From: Streptomyces sp. NRRL S-31
GTDB taxonomy: Bacteria; Actinomycetota; Actinomycetes; Streptomycetales; Streptomycetaceae
NCBI RefSeq assembly: GCF_000718775.1
Contig: NZ_JOCB01000026.1
Location: forward strand, 1-64,000
DNA: 64,000 nt
Direction: 5' to 3'
In this document: positions 35,855-44,300 of the stretch, piece by piece
Position numbering within the stretch: the first letter of the stretch is position 1
Layout of the letters: each line of letters opens with the position of its first letter
Program-made: the position numbers and the translations under genes
Notes under the pieces: generated by a model
Told to the model about the DNA's origin: nothing
What the model saw: only the letters and a program-made list of their open reading frames with translations
Databases searched by the model: none

Positions 35855-36640
35855 GTGTACATCCGTACGCTGGCCCGTACCGGCGGCCTGTGGGAATCGC
35901 TGGACGTCCTCGGCGGCCCGGCGGACGGGCCGGTCGCCTTCGGCGGCGACCTGGGTCCGCAGTCGCTGCTCGCCGCCTACCGGCGCGGCCTGTACCCCTT
36001 CCCGGCCGGCACCGCCGAGCAGCGCATCGTCAACGAGCTGATCCACGAGGCCGACGTCGACGCCGGTGTCGTGAAGGTGCTGCCCGGCTGCGACGAGCCC
36101 TTCTCCATCGCCTGGTGCTCACCGGACCCGCGGCCCGTCATCCGGGTGGAGGAGGCCCGCTTCCAGCGCAGCCTGCGCCGGCAGCTGCGCCACAGCACCG
36201 ACTGGACGACGACGGCGGACGTCTGCTTCGAGGAGGTGGTCCGCCGGTGCCGCGCGGGACGCACCGAGCACTGGCTCACCGACGACCTGCTGCGCGGCCT
36301 GTGCGTGCTGCACGGACTCGGCCATGCGCACAGCGTCGAGGTGTGGGACGGCGACGAACTGATCGGCGGCACCTTCGGCATCCGGGTCGGAGCCGTGTTC
36401 AGCGCCGACTCCCAGTTCACGCTGCGCAGCGGGGCGGGCAAGGCGGCGGTCGCCGACCTGACCCGCCGCTTCGCCGAGGCCGGCGGGCGCGCCGTCGACG
36501 TACAGCGCGACGGCGACCACGTCCGGCTGCTGGGCGCGAGACCGATCCCCCGGTCCCGCTACCTCGGCCTGCTGGCCCGCCGGCCCGAGGGCCGGCCGCT
36601 GGCCACCGAGCGGCTGCCCGCCCGCCGCCTCGCGGCGTGA
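35855..36640 (+). CDS. Leucyl/phenylalanyl-tRNA transferase homologue in a peptide cluster
   Basis: This 261-aa protein belongs to the Aat (LFT) family, which moves Leu or Phe from charged tRNA to an amine. It keeps FGGDLGPQSLLAAYRRGL, WCSPDPRPVI, HWLTDDLLRGLCVLHGLGHAHSVEVWDGDELIGGTFG, and the catalytic Asp/Gln pair as VDVQ followed by LLGARPIPRSRYL. Two departures are seen: about 35 extra residues between YPF and WCSPDPR, and the usual GESMFS segment reads SADSQFT. Both fit a changed amine acceptor, probably the residue on the A-T-R protein, rather than N-degron tagging. GTG 35855 is chosen for GAGG five bases upstream; GTG 35849 is possible. It starts within 10 bp of the NRPS stop. Confidence 0.88.
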   Translation: MYIRTLARTGGLWESLDVLGGPADGPVAFGGDLGPQSLLAAYRRGLYPFPAGTAEQRIVNELIHEADVDAGVVKVLPGCDEPFSIAWCSPDPRPVIRVEEARFQRSLRRQLRHSTDWTTTADVCFEEVVRRCRAGRTEHWLTDDLLRGLCVLHGLGHAHSVEVWDGDELIGGTFGIRVGAVFSADSQFTLRSGAGKAAVADLTRRFAEAGGRAVDVQRDGDHVRLLGARPIPRSRYLGLLARRPEGRPLATERLPARRLAA

Positions 36641-36687
36641 GGACCCCGACCACGCCCGTGCCCGCGCTCACCGACGGAAGGGACGCC

Positions 36688-37479
36688 ATGTCCACTGCCC
36701 CCGGCACCACCAGCACGGCCGGCACCGCCGGCACCGGTCTGCGCGTGCTCAGCCTCGCCGAGCGGCCCGATCTCGAAGAGGCGCTGATCACGATGGAGTC
36801 GTCGTGGCCCGCCTACATCCGCCCCGAACCGCTCCTCGTGGACTGGGCGTTGCGCCGGCACGCCGAGTACCAGCTCGTCATGCTCGACGAGACGGACCGG
36901 GTCGTGGCACGGGCGGCGAGCGTGCCCTTCACCTGGGACGGCGATCCCGACGGGCTGCCCGACACCGGCTGGGACGAGACGCTGCGCCAGTGCCTGACCG
37001 ACACCGTCGCCGGCCGGGAACCGACCGCGCTGTGCGCCCTGGAGATCGCTGTCGCCCCGGGCCGCCTCGCGCAGAACCTGTCCGGGTACACCCTGCGCGC
37101 CCTCATCGGGCACGCGACGGCCAAGGGGCTGCGCGACCTCGTGGGTCCGGTGCGGCCCAGCGGCAAGCACCGGCATCCCCGGCAGCCGCTGGCCGAGTAC
37201 CTGGCGCTGCGGCGGCCCGACGGCCTGCCCGAGGACCCGTGGCTGCGCGTGCACGTACGAGCCGGCGGCGAGGTGCTCAAGGTGTGCCCGGCGTCCATGA
37301 CCATCGCGGGGAGCCTCGCCCAGTGGCGCGCGTGGACCGGCCTGCCCCTGGACACCGACGGCCCCGTCGAGCTGCCCGGCGCCCTGACCCCGCTCACCGT
37401 GAACACCGCGCACGACCACGCGGTCTACGTCGAGCCGAACGTCTGGGTCCGGCACCGGCTCACCGGCCGGCGCCCCTGA
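36688..37479 (+). CDS. GNAT-like acyltransferase
   Basis: A 263-aa soluble protein. The layout (ALITMESSWPAYI, QLVMLDETDRVVARAASVPF, CALEIAVAPGRLAQNLSGYTLRALIGHATAKGLRDLVGPVRPS) is that of the GNAT fold. The strand-beta4/helix-alpha3 acetyl-CoA segment is visible as AVAPGRLAQNLSGYTLR, a degenerate R/QxxGxG/A. It is likely to N-acylate the aminoacylated intermediate or to protect it; acylated peptide aldehydes are typical products of A-T-R systems. AAGGGA precedes ATG 36688. It lies third in the plus-strand operon, 47 bp after the tRNA-transferase gene. Function is inferred from fold and position only. Confidence 0.7.
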   Translation: MSTAPGTTSTAGTAGTGLRVLSLAERPDLEEALITMESSWPAYIRPEPLLVDWALRRHAEYQLVMLDETDRVVARAASVPFTWDGDPDGLPDTGWDETLRQCLTDTVAGREPTALCALEIAVAPGRLAQNLSGYTLRALIGHATAKGLRDLVGPVRPSGKHRHPRQPLAEYLALRRPDGLPEDPWLRVHVRAGGEVLKVCPASMTIAGSLAQWRAWTGLPLDTDGPVELPGALTPLTVNTAHDHAVYVEPNVWVRHRLTGRRP

Positions 37480-37544
37480 CGACCCGGCACCCGAGCCGAC
37501 CGACCTCGACCGAGCGACACCGACGAGAAGGAGTACGACCTCCC

Positions 37545-38603
37545 ATGAGCACGACTCCCCAGGACGTCCTCGCCACCGACAAGCTGGATCTGCGGGCCGC
37601 CCTGATCCAGCGGATCGGCGGTTACATGACCGCGCACGGCATCGGCGTGGCCGCCGAGCTGGGACTCGCGGACCTCATCGGCACGGGTGCGCGCACCAGC
37701 CGGGAACTGGCCGACGCCACGGGTACGCACGAGCCCTCGCTGCGGCGGCTGCTGCGGATGCTGGTCTCCGTCGGCATCGCCGAGGAGCCCGAGCCGGGCC
37801 GCTTCACGCTGACCGACGTCGGCTCGCAGCTGCGCTCCGACTCCCCGGACTCCCTGCACAAGTTCGCCCGGATGTTCTGCCACCCCATCTTCCTCACGTC
37901 CTGGCAGAACCTGCGCCACACCGTCACGACGGGCGAGCGCGCCTTCGACCACGTCCACGAGATGGGCGTCTACGACTGGCTGGCCCAGCACGGCGAGACC
38001 AGCACCCTGTTCAACGTGGCGATGAGCGAGGAGTCCCGGCTCTCGGCGGCGCAGCTGGCCGCGGGGTACGACTTCCCGGCGACCGGGACCGTGGTGGACC
38101 TCGGCGGCGGTGACGGCACGCTGCTGAGCGCGATCCTGCTGGCCCGGCCCGGACTGCGGGGCGTCGTCTTCGACAGCCCGAGCGGGGTGGCCGAGGCCCC
38201 CGACACCCTGGCCAAGGCGGGACTCGCCGACCGCTGCGAGGTCCGGGCCGGCGACTTCTTCCAGTCCGTCCCGGGCGGCGGCGACCTCTACATCATCAAG
38301 AGCGTCTTCCAGGACTGGGGCGACGACGAGGCACGGGCGATCCTGCGCACCGTCCGGGCCCACATGCCCGCGTCCGCGACCCTGCTGATCGTCGGCACGG
38401 TACTGCCGGAGACCGCCGACACCTCGGCGCCCGTCGCATACTTCACGGACGTCAACATGATGGTGACGACCGGCGGCCAGGAACGCACCGAGGGCGAGTT
38501 CCGGGCGCTGCTGGAGGAGACGGGCTTCACCGTGCGGTCGGTCGGTCTGGGGCAGGCCGGACCGCTGTCGGTCGTCGAGGCCGTCCCCGCGTCCGCGGCA
38601 TGA
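37545..38603 (+). CDS. SAM-dependent O-methyltransferase (COMT-like)
   Basis: This 352-aa protein has an N-terminal winged-helix dimerisation domain (about 15-100; AAELGLADLI, PSLRRLLRMLVSVGI) and a C-terminal class I methyltransferase domain with the SAM loop VVDLGGGDGTLLSAIL. The catalytic-His region reads SVFQDWGDDEARAIL; the usual HDW/HNW has Q in place of H. It belongs with the polyketide/hydroxyneurosporene O-methyltransferases. The Gln substitution suggests either a different base or an altered reaction. Co-transcribed, with its stop overlapping the next start (ATGA). The acceptor is unknown. Confidence 0.82.
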   Translation: MSTTPQDVLATDKLDLRAALIQRIGGYMTAHGIGVAAELGLADLIGTGARTSRELADATGTHEPSLRRLLRMLVSVGIAEEPEPGRFTLTDVGSQLRSDSPDSLHKFARMFCHPIFLTSWQNLRHTVTTGERAFDHVHEMGVYDWLAQHGETSTLFNVAMSEESRLSAAQLAAGYDFPATGTVVDLGGGDGTLLSAILLARPGLRGVVFDSPSGVAEAPDTLAKAGLADRCEVRAGDFFQSVPGGGDLYIIKSVFQDWGDDEARAILRTVRAHMPASATLLIVGTVLPETADTSAPVAYFTDVNMMVTTGGQERTEGEFRALLEETGFTVRSVGLGQAGPLSVVEAVPASAA

Positions 38604-40465
38604 CGGCGGACCAGGCGCCGGGGCCCCAGGCCGGTCCGCCGGCCCCGGCCGCCGCCCGGCGGCCGGGGTTCGCCGGCGAACTGTTCCTCGGCCGGCTGCG
38701 GACGGAGCTGCTCGCCCTCCCGGAGGGCGATCCGCGACGGCTCCCGCCGGAGGAGGAGCGCTTCCTCGCCCGGCTGCGCGACTTCTGCGAGAAGGAGGTC
38801 GACAGCGTCGCGATCGAGCGCGAGGACCACGTGCCGGACGCCGTGATCGAGGGGCTGAAGGACATCGGTGCGCTGAGCATCAGGATTCCCCGCCGGTACG
38901 GCGGGCTGGGCCTGTCCTCGCTGTGCTACCTCCGCGCCCTGATGATCACCAGCACGACGCACCCGGCGCTGAGCGAACTGCTCGCGGCCCACCAGGCGAT
39001 CGGGCTGGCCCAGCCGCTGTCGCTGTTCGGGACCGACGAGCAGAAGGAGGAGTTCCTGCCGCGCTGCGTCCGGGAGATCGCCGCCTTCGCCCTGACCGAG
39101 GCGGACATCGGCAACGACCCGTTCCGCATGCGCACCACGGCCGTCCACGACCCGGACTCGGACAGCTATGTGCTCGACGGGGTGAAGACCTGGACCACCA
39201 ACGGCACCGTCGCCGACCTGCTCGTGGTGATGGCGCTGGTACCCGCCGCGGACGGCGGCGAGGGCAGGATGACGGCCTTCGTCGTGGAGGCCGGGGCGCC
39301 CGGGGTGACGGTGGAGCGCCGCAACTCCTTCCTGGGGCTGCGCGGTCTGGAGAACGGCTGCGTCCGGCTGCACCGGGTGGTCGTGCCGGCCCGCAACCGG
39401 ATCGGCGCGGAGGGCGAGGGACTGGCGATCGCCCTCGCCGCCCAGGACACCGGACGGCTCTCGCTGCCGGCGGCGAGCGCCGCCGCGGCCAAGTGGGCCC
39501 TCAGCATCGCCCGGCAGTGGAGCGCCGCCCGGGTGCAGTTCGGCCGGCCCATCGCCCGGCACGACGCGGTGGCCGGGAAGGTGTCCTTCATCGCCGCCAC
39601 CGCGTTCGCCCTGGAGGCGATGGTCGAGGTGACCGGCCGGCGGGCGGAGCGCGGTGACACCGACACCCGGCTGGACGCGGAGCTGGCCAAGCTGTTCGCG
39701 TCGGAGCGGGCGTGCGCCGTCGCGGACGAGCTGGTGCAGATCCGGGGCGGGCGCGGCTACGAGACGGCGGAGTCGGCGGTCGCCCGCGGCGAGCGCGGTG
39801 TCCCGGTCGAGCAGTTGCTGCGGGACGTCCGGGTGGGCCGCATCTTCGACGGCTCAAGCGAGGCGCTGCGGTCCTTCCTCGCCCACGACCTGGTCGAGGC
39901 GCACCGGACCGCCGGGGACGCCGGGGACACCTCCGCCGCGGACCGGGCGGTGCCGCACGGCCGGGGCGGGGTGCTGGACGGTCATCTGGAGTTCGTGGAC
40001 CGGACCTGCCGCCGGATCGCCGGTGAACTGGCCGCGGTCGCCGCGGCCCCGGCCGACGGGATCGAGGAGCGCCAGCGGTTCCTCGGCAGGATCGTCGACA
40101 TCGGCGCCGAGCTGTACGCGATGAGCGCGAGCTGCGTCTACGCCCGGGCGCTCGACGGCCCGGAGGGCGCCCCGGCCGAACTCGCCGACGCCTTCTGCCG
40201 TCACGCGCGGCTGCGCGTGGCGGAGTCGCTGGACCGGCTCGGTGACAACACCGACGCGGCGGACCGGGAGGTGACGGGGCGGGTCCTGGCCGGCCGCTAC
40301 CTGTGGCTGGAGGACGGCGTGGTGGACGCCTCCGTCGACGGGCCCTGGATCGCCGAGCCGCGGCCGGGGCCGGCGACCGGCCCGAACCTGCGGCGGACCG
40401 TGCGGCCGGGCGGGCCGCCGGACACCGTCCGCCCTGGTGACCGAGTGACGAGGAGGACCCGGTGA
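38600..40465 (+). CDS. Long acyl-CoA dehydrogenase-family flavoenzyme
   Basis: This 621-aa protein is longer than the usual 380-390. The three ACAD domains occupy about residues 50-450: LKDIGALSIRIPRRYGGLG, the FAD/substrate loop FALTEADIGNDPF, TWTTNG, and the C-terminal helix VQIRGGRGYETAES...VGRIFDGSSEALRSFL. A further ~150-residue C-terminal helical domain follows, as in VLCAD/ACAD9-like proteins, and then a basic low-complexity tail. Members of this group in natural-product clusters desaturate or hydroxylate carrier-bound or free substrates. It is translationally coupled to both neighbours (ATGA and GTGA overlaps), so it probably works with the TenA-fold protein that follows. Confidence 0.82.
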   Translation: MTADQAPGPQAGPPAPAAARRPGFAGELFLGRLRTELLALPEGDPRRLPPEEERFLARLRDFCEKEVDSVAIEREDHVPDAVIEGLKDIGALSIRIPRRYGGLGLSSLCYLRALMITSTTHPALSELLAAHQAIGLAQPLSLFGTDEQKEEFLPRCVREIAAFALTEADIGNDPFRMRTTAVHDPDSDSYVLDGVKTWTTNGTVADLLVVMALVPAADGGEGRMTAFVVEAGAPGVTVERRNSFLGLRGLENGCVRLHRVVVPARNRIGAEGEGLAIALAAQDTGRLSLPAASAAAAKWALSIARQWSAARVQFGRPIARHDAVAGKVSFIAATAFALEAMVEVTGRRAERGDTDTRLDAELAKLFASERACAVADELVQIRGGRGYETAESAVARGERGVPVEQLLRDVRVGRIFDGSSEALRSFLAHDLVEAHRTAGDAGDTSAADRAVPHGRGGVLDGHLEFVDRTCRRIAGELAAVAAAPADGIEERQRFLGRIVDIGAELYAMSASCVYARALDGPEGAPAELADAFCRHARLRVAESLDRLGDNTDAADREVTGRVLAGRYLWLEDGVVDASVDGPWIAEPRPGPATGPNLRRTVRPGGPPDTVRPGDRVTRRTR

Positions 40466-41124
40466 ACGGCGTGACGGAGGTCCTGGCGGCGGCGCGGCGG
40501 GAGATCGCCCGGGACGCCGAACCGAACCGCTTCCTGGAGGTGCTGGAACAGGGCCGCATGCCCGCGGAACGGCTCCGGTGGCTCGCCGGGGAGCTGTACC
40601 ACCTGGTGAGCAGCGACCGGCGCAGCTTCGCGCTGATCGCCTCACGCTTCCCCGCCGCCCCGGCCGGCGACCTGTACCTGGCCATGGCGGAGGGCGAGGG
40701 ACAGGCGCTGGCGCTGCTCGGGGACTTCGCGACGGCGCTCGGCATGGCGCACGAGGAGCTGCGCGCCTACGCGCCGCGCCCGCTCGCGCAGGCGTACCCG
40801 GCGTACCTGGTGCGCTCGGCGCTGTTCGGCACCGCCAGCGACCTGGCGCTCGCCCTGCTGGCGAACGTGGGGGAGTCCACCGAGACCTATGTCCGGGTGG
40901 CCGACGCCCTGGTGGCGCGGTACGGCATCGAGGAGCGGGCGCTGGAGCACTTCCGCTACTTCGCCGACACCCCGCAGGAGCTGCTGGACCGGGCGACGGC
41001 GACCTTGGCGGACGGGCTGGCCGGCGGGGACGACCCGGTCGCGGCGGTGCGGTGCGCGCGGACGGTGCACGCGCTGGAGACCGTGTTCTGGAACTGCCTG
41101 GCGCACGGCCTCGGCACCGGCTGA
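40462..41124 (+). CDS. TenA/PqqC-fold (haem-oxygenase-like) protein
   Basis: A 220-aa all-helical protein with the haem-oxygenase-like fold shared by TenA, PqqC and the HDO di-iron oxygenases. Visible pieces are LAGELYHLVSSDRRSFALIASRF, LAMAEGEGQALALLGDF, YGIEERALEHFRYFADTP and TVHALETVFWNCL. Candidate metal ligands (E, H, E, E, H) occur at roughly the right places, but a complete HDO set cannot be confirmed by eye. GTG 40462 overlaps the dehydrogenase stop. If metal-binding, it could oxygenate the peptide, for example to make a copper ligand. If not, it may be a non-catalytic partner of the ACAD. Confidence 0.65.
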   Translation: MNGVTEVLAAARREIARDAEPNRFLEVLEQGRMPAERLRWLAGELYHLVSSDRRSFALIASRFPAAPAGDLYLAMAEGEGQALALLGDFATALGMAHEELRAYAPRPLAQAYPAYLVRSALFGTASDLALALLANVGESTETYVRVADALVARYGIEERALEHFRYFADTPQELLDRATATLADGLAGGDDPVAAVRCARTVHALETVFWNCLAHGLGTG

Positions 41125-41150
41125 CCCCGCCTGTCCCGGCCCCCACCGGC

Positions 41151-41203
41151 TTGACACCCATACCCCCCACCCGTATTTTTCACGCCATACCCGGTAGGGG
41201 TAT
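41151..41203 (+). promoter_or_regulatory. Strong promoter with two CsoR-type boxes
   Basis: TTGACA (41151-41156), exactly 17 bp and TATTTT (41174-41179) are close to consensus, which is rare in Streptomyces. ATACCCGGTAGGGGTAT (41187-41203) spans the transcription start, and a half-conserved box, ATACCCCCCACCCGTAT (41160-41176), fills the spacer. It drives the MFS/P450/PNPOx operon. Confidence 0.8.
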
Positions 41204-41271
41204 GCCTGTGGGTCAAGTGGCCGTGCCGTGGCGCGGTGTTGGCGCAGGTCTCGACGAGGAGAGGAGTGCTG

Positions 41272-42867
41272 ATGTCTTCGGCAGAAAGTCCGCAGTTACG
41301 CGCGGGGGGCAAGCAGTGGGCCGCACTGGGCCTGCTGGTCCTGCCCGCGCTGCTGCTGTTCATGATGCTGACCATCCTGTTCCTGGCCATTCCCTATCTC
41401 GCGGCCGATCTGCGGCCCAGCAGCACGCAGACCCTGTGGATCCTGGACATCTACGGCTTCCTGATGGCGAGCCTGCTGGTCCTGATGGGCACCGTCGCCG
41501 ACCGCTTCGGCCACCGGAACCTCCTGGTGACCGGGGCGGTGCTCTTCGGGGCGGTCTCGGCGGTGGCCGCCTTCACGGACTCGCCGGAGCTGATGATCGT
41601 CTGGCGGGCGCTGCTCGGCGTCGCGGCGGCCATGCAGATGCCGACCACCCTCGGCCTGATCTTCACCATGTTCCAGGACCCCCGGCAGCGGGGCGTCGCC
41701 ATCGGCACCTGGGCGGCGGCCATCTCGGCCGGCGTCGCGCTCGGCCCGCTGCTCAGCGGCCTGCTGCTGGAGGCGTTCTCCTGGCGGGCCACGTTCCTGG
41801 TCGCCGTACCGGTGATGGCGGTCGTGGTGATCGGCGCGCCCCTGCTACTGCCGGGCCGGCAGGGCCCCAGCACGGGCCGGCTCGACCTGTTCAGCGCGCT
41901 GCTCATGCTGCTGACGCTGCTTCCGCTGATCTACGGTGTGAAGTCCTTCGCCACCGCCGACTCGCCGTTGCTCTCGGCGCTGGCCGTCGTGCTGGGCGTG
42001 CTCTTCGGCGTCGTGTTCGTCCTGCGCCAGCTGCGCTCCGCCGAACCGCTGCTGGACGTACGGCTGTTCAAGAACCGCACGGTCAGCGGCGCCCTCGGGG
42101 TCTTCATCCTCTCGGCGATGGGCCTGGGCGGCGTGTATCTGATGTTCACCCAGTACCTCCAGCTGGTGAAGGCGCTGTCGCCGCTCAGGACCGGGTTCGC
42201 GATCCTGCCCGCGGCCCTCGTCCTGATCGTGGTCGCGATGCGGTCGCCGGTCCTCGCCCGGCGGGTCCGGCCGGGGTACGTCATCGCCGCCGGACTGGCC
42301 GTCCAGGTCGTCGGCTACATCTGGTTCACCCAGATCGACAGCACCACCGCCCTGCCCTGGGTCATCGTCGCCTTCATCGTGCTCTACCCGGCCGTCTCCC
42401 CCTCCATGGCCCTGACCACCGACCTCGTGGTCGGCTCGGTGCCGCCGGAGAAGGCGGGCGCGGCCGGCGGCCTGGCCTCGACCGTCAACGACCTCGGCAT
42501 CTCGCTGGGCGTCGCCGTCATCGGCACCATCGGCACCGCCGTCTACCGCGACGGCGTCGACGACAAGCTGCCGCGGGGCCTGTCCGACTCGGCGGCCTCC
42601 GCCGCCCGGGAGAACCTCGACGGCGCCGTGGCCGCGGCCCGGGAACTCCCCGGCCGGCTCGGTGACCAGCTACTGGGCACGGCCCGGGACGCGTTCACGT
42701 CCGGACTCAACGTCGCCGCCGCCACCGCGGCGGTGATCGCGGCGGCGGGCGCCGTCGCCGCGGCGGTCTCCCTGCGCCACGTACCGCCGACCGGCTCGGC
42801 GGTGCCCGGGGGCGGAACCCCCGACGCGGGCCCGGCCGCACCGGTCTCCGCCACGGAGGCCGACTGA
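41272..42867 (+). CDS. DHA2-family MFS exporter under copper-type control
   Basis: This 531-aa, 14-helix MFS protein is related to methyl-viologen/actinorhodin-type exporters. TM1 reads PYLAADLRPSSTQTLWI, motif A reads GTVADRFGHRNLLVTG, and the TM5 motif C is AAISAGVALGPLLSGLLLE. A large C-terminal Ala-rich tail follows TM14. ATG 41272 has GAGGAGAGGAG upstream; ATG or TTG starts further up, within the operator region, are rejected. It is first in an operon with a P450 and a PNPOx-like gene and probably exports the finished product. Confidence 0.88.
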   Translation: MSSAESPQLRAGGKQWAALGLLVLPALLLFMMLTILFLAIPYLAADLRPSSTQTLWILDIYGFLMASLLVLMGTVADRFGHRNLLVTGAVLFGAVSAVAAFTDSPELMIVWRALLGVAAAMQMPTTLGLIFTMFQDPRQRGVAIGTWAAAISAGVALGPLLSGLLLEAFSWRATFLVAVPVMAVVVIGAPLLLPGRQGPSTGRLDLFSALLMLLTLLPLIYGVKSFATADSPLLSALAVVLGVLFGVVFVLRQLRSAEPLLDVRLFKNRTVSGALGVFILSAMGLGGVYLMFTQYLQLVKALSPLRTGFAILPAALVLIVVAMRSPVLARRVRPGYVIAAGLAVQVVGYIWFTQIDSTTALPWVIVAFIVLYPAVSPSMALTTDLVVGSVPPEKAGAAGGLASTVNDLGISLGVAVIGTIGTAVYRDGVDDKLPRGLSDSAASAARENLDGAVAAARELPGRLGDQLLGTARDAFTSGLNVAAATAAVIAAAGAVAAAVSLRHVPPTGSAVPGGGTPDAGPAAPVSATEAD

Positions 42868-42982
42868 ACGGTGCGGCCGGCCGGAGCACACCGCACCAGC
42901 CGACAACCGCCGGACGTGGCGGCCGGAGCAGTGGCGACAGCTGCCCCGGCCGCCGCGTCCGGCCCTCATCAGGAGGCACGCA

Positions 42983-44215
42983 GTGACGATTCCCTTCAGC
43001 GCAACTCCCACCGAGACGCTCGACAACAAGGGCGGCCGGTGCATGTACGCACAGGTCGAACGCCTGCGCTCGCTGGGGCCCGCCGTCCCCGTGCAACTGC
43101 CCGAAGGGGTGGCGGCGTGGTCGGTGTCCCGCGGAGACGTCGTCAGGACGCTCCTCACCCATCCCGGCGTGTCCCGGGACCTGAAGAAGACCGTGCCGGC
43201 CTACCGGCCCGGGTCGGTGCCCTGGCTGTCCCCGTGGGTCGACCTGGACTCGATGGCCACGGCGGACGGGCGGGAACACACACGGCTGCGCAAGCTGATC
43301 ACCCCGGCCTTCACCCCCCGGCGGGTGGAGCGGCTGCGGTCGCACATCGAGGCGTCCGTCGCCATGCTCCTGGACGGGCTGGCCACCCGGCCGGGTGACG
43401 AACCGGTCGACCTGCACGAGGAGTTCTCCTACTCCGTGCCGACCCGGGTGATCCTGGACCTCTTCGGCATCCCGGACGACCAGCGGCCCGAGGTGCTGCG
43501 CGTGTTCCGCGCCGTGGCCAAGACCGGCCTGTCCGAGGAGGAGTCGGTCGCCCTGTACAACGACCTGGTGGCCGCCATGCACCGGCTGATCGCGACCAGG
43601 CGGACCTCGCCGGCGGACGACCTCACCAGCTTCCTGCTCGCCGCGCGCGAGGAGGGCGAGGAGGCGCTGAACGAGCACGAGCTGGTCTCCACGCTGCTGC
43701 TGATGATCGGCGGCGGCAGCCAGACGACCATCAACCTGCTGGACCACACCATCCGCGAACTGCTCACCCGCCCGGACCAGTTGGAGCTGTTGCGGGCGGA
43801 CCCGGCGCGCTGGGAGGAGGCGGTCGAGGAGTCCCTCCGCGTGCACTGCCCGGTGATGCACCTGCCCATGCGCTGGGCCGCCGAGGACATCGACCTCGGT
43901 GAGGGCGTGGTCATCCGCGCCGGCGACGCCATCCTGATCTGCTACGGCGCCCACGGCCGGGACCCCGGGGTGCACGACGACCCCGAGACGTTCGACATCG
44001 GCCGGGAGGACAAGGACCACCTCGCCTTCGGCCTCGGCGCCCACTTCTGCCCCGGCTCGCACCTGGCCCGGCTGGAGGCCCGCGTCGCGCTGCCCGCGCT
44101 GTTCGACCGGTTCCCGCGCCTGGCCCTGGCCGTGGATCCACAGGACGTACCGCCCGGGCAGACCTTCATCGGCAACGACATCGCGTCGCTGCCGGTCCTC
44201 CTGCGGCACACGTGA
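42983..44215 (+). CDS. Cytochrome P450
   Basis: A 410-aa soluble class I P450. The haem loop FGLGAHFCPGSHLARLE, the K-helix EESLR (ExxR) and TADGREHTRLRKLITPAF near the C-helix are intact. The I-helix reads LLMIGGGSQTTINLL, so the acidic residue of the usual (A/G)Gx(E/D)TT is a Gln. This can alter proton delivery and is found in P450s with unusual chemistry. GTG 42983 has AGGAGG seven bases upstream. It is second in the copper-type operon. The substrate is probably the peptide; redox partners are not in the window. Confidence 0.92.
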   Translation: MTIPFSATPTETLDNKGGRCMYAQVERLRSLGPAVPVQLPEGVAAWSVSRGDVVRTLLTHPGVSRDLKKTVPAYRPGSVPWLSPWVDLDSMATADGREHTRLRKLITPAFTPRRVERLRSHIEASVAMLLDGLATRPGDEPVDLHEEFSYSVPTRVILDLFGIPDDQRPEVLRVFRAVAKTGLSEEESVALYNDLVAAMHRLIATRRTSPADDLTSFLLAAREEGEEALNEHELVSTLLLMIGGGSQTTINLLDHTIRELLTRPDQLELLRADPARWEEAVEESLRVHCPVMHLPMRWAAEDIDLGEGVVIRAGDAILICYGAHGRDPGVHDDPETFDIGREDKDHLAFGLGAHFCPGSHLARLEARVALPALFDRFPRLALAVDPQDVPPGQTFIGNDIASLPVLLRHT

Positions 44216-44300
44216 CCGCCGCCGGGCACGGCCGGCACACCCGGCGCACCGCGCACCCGTACCCGCCGCGGCACCGCGGCACGACACCGGGAGGCCCCGC

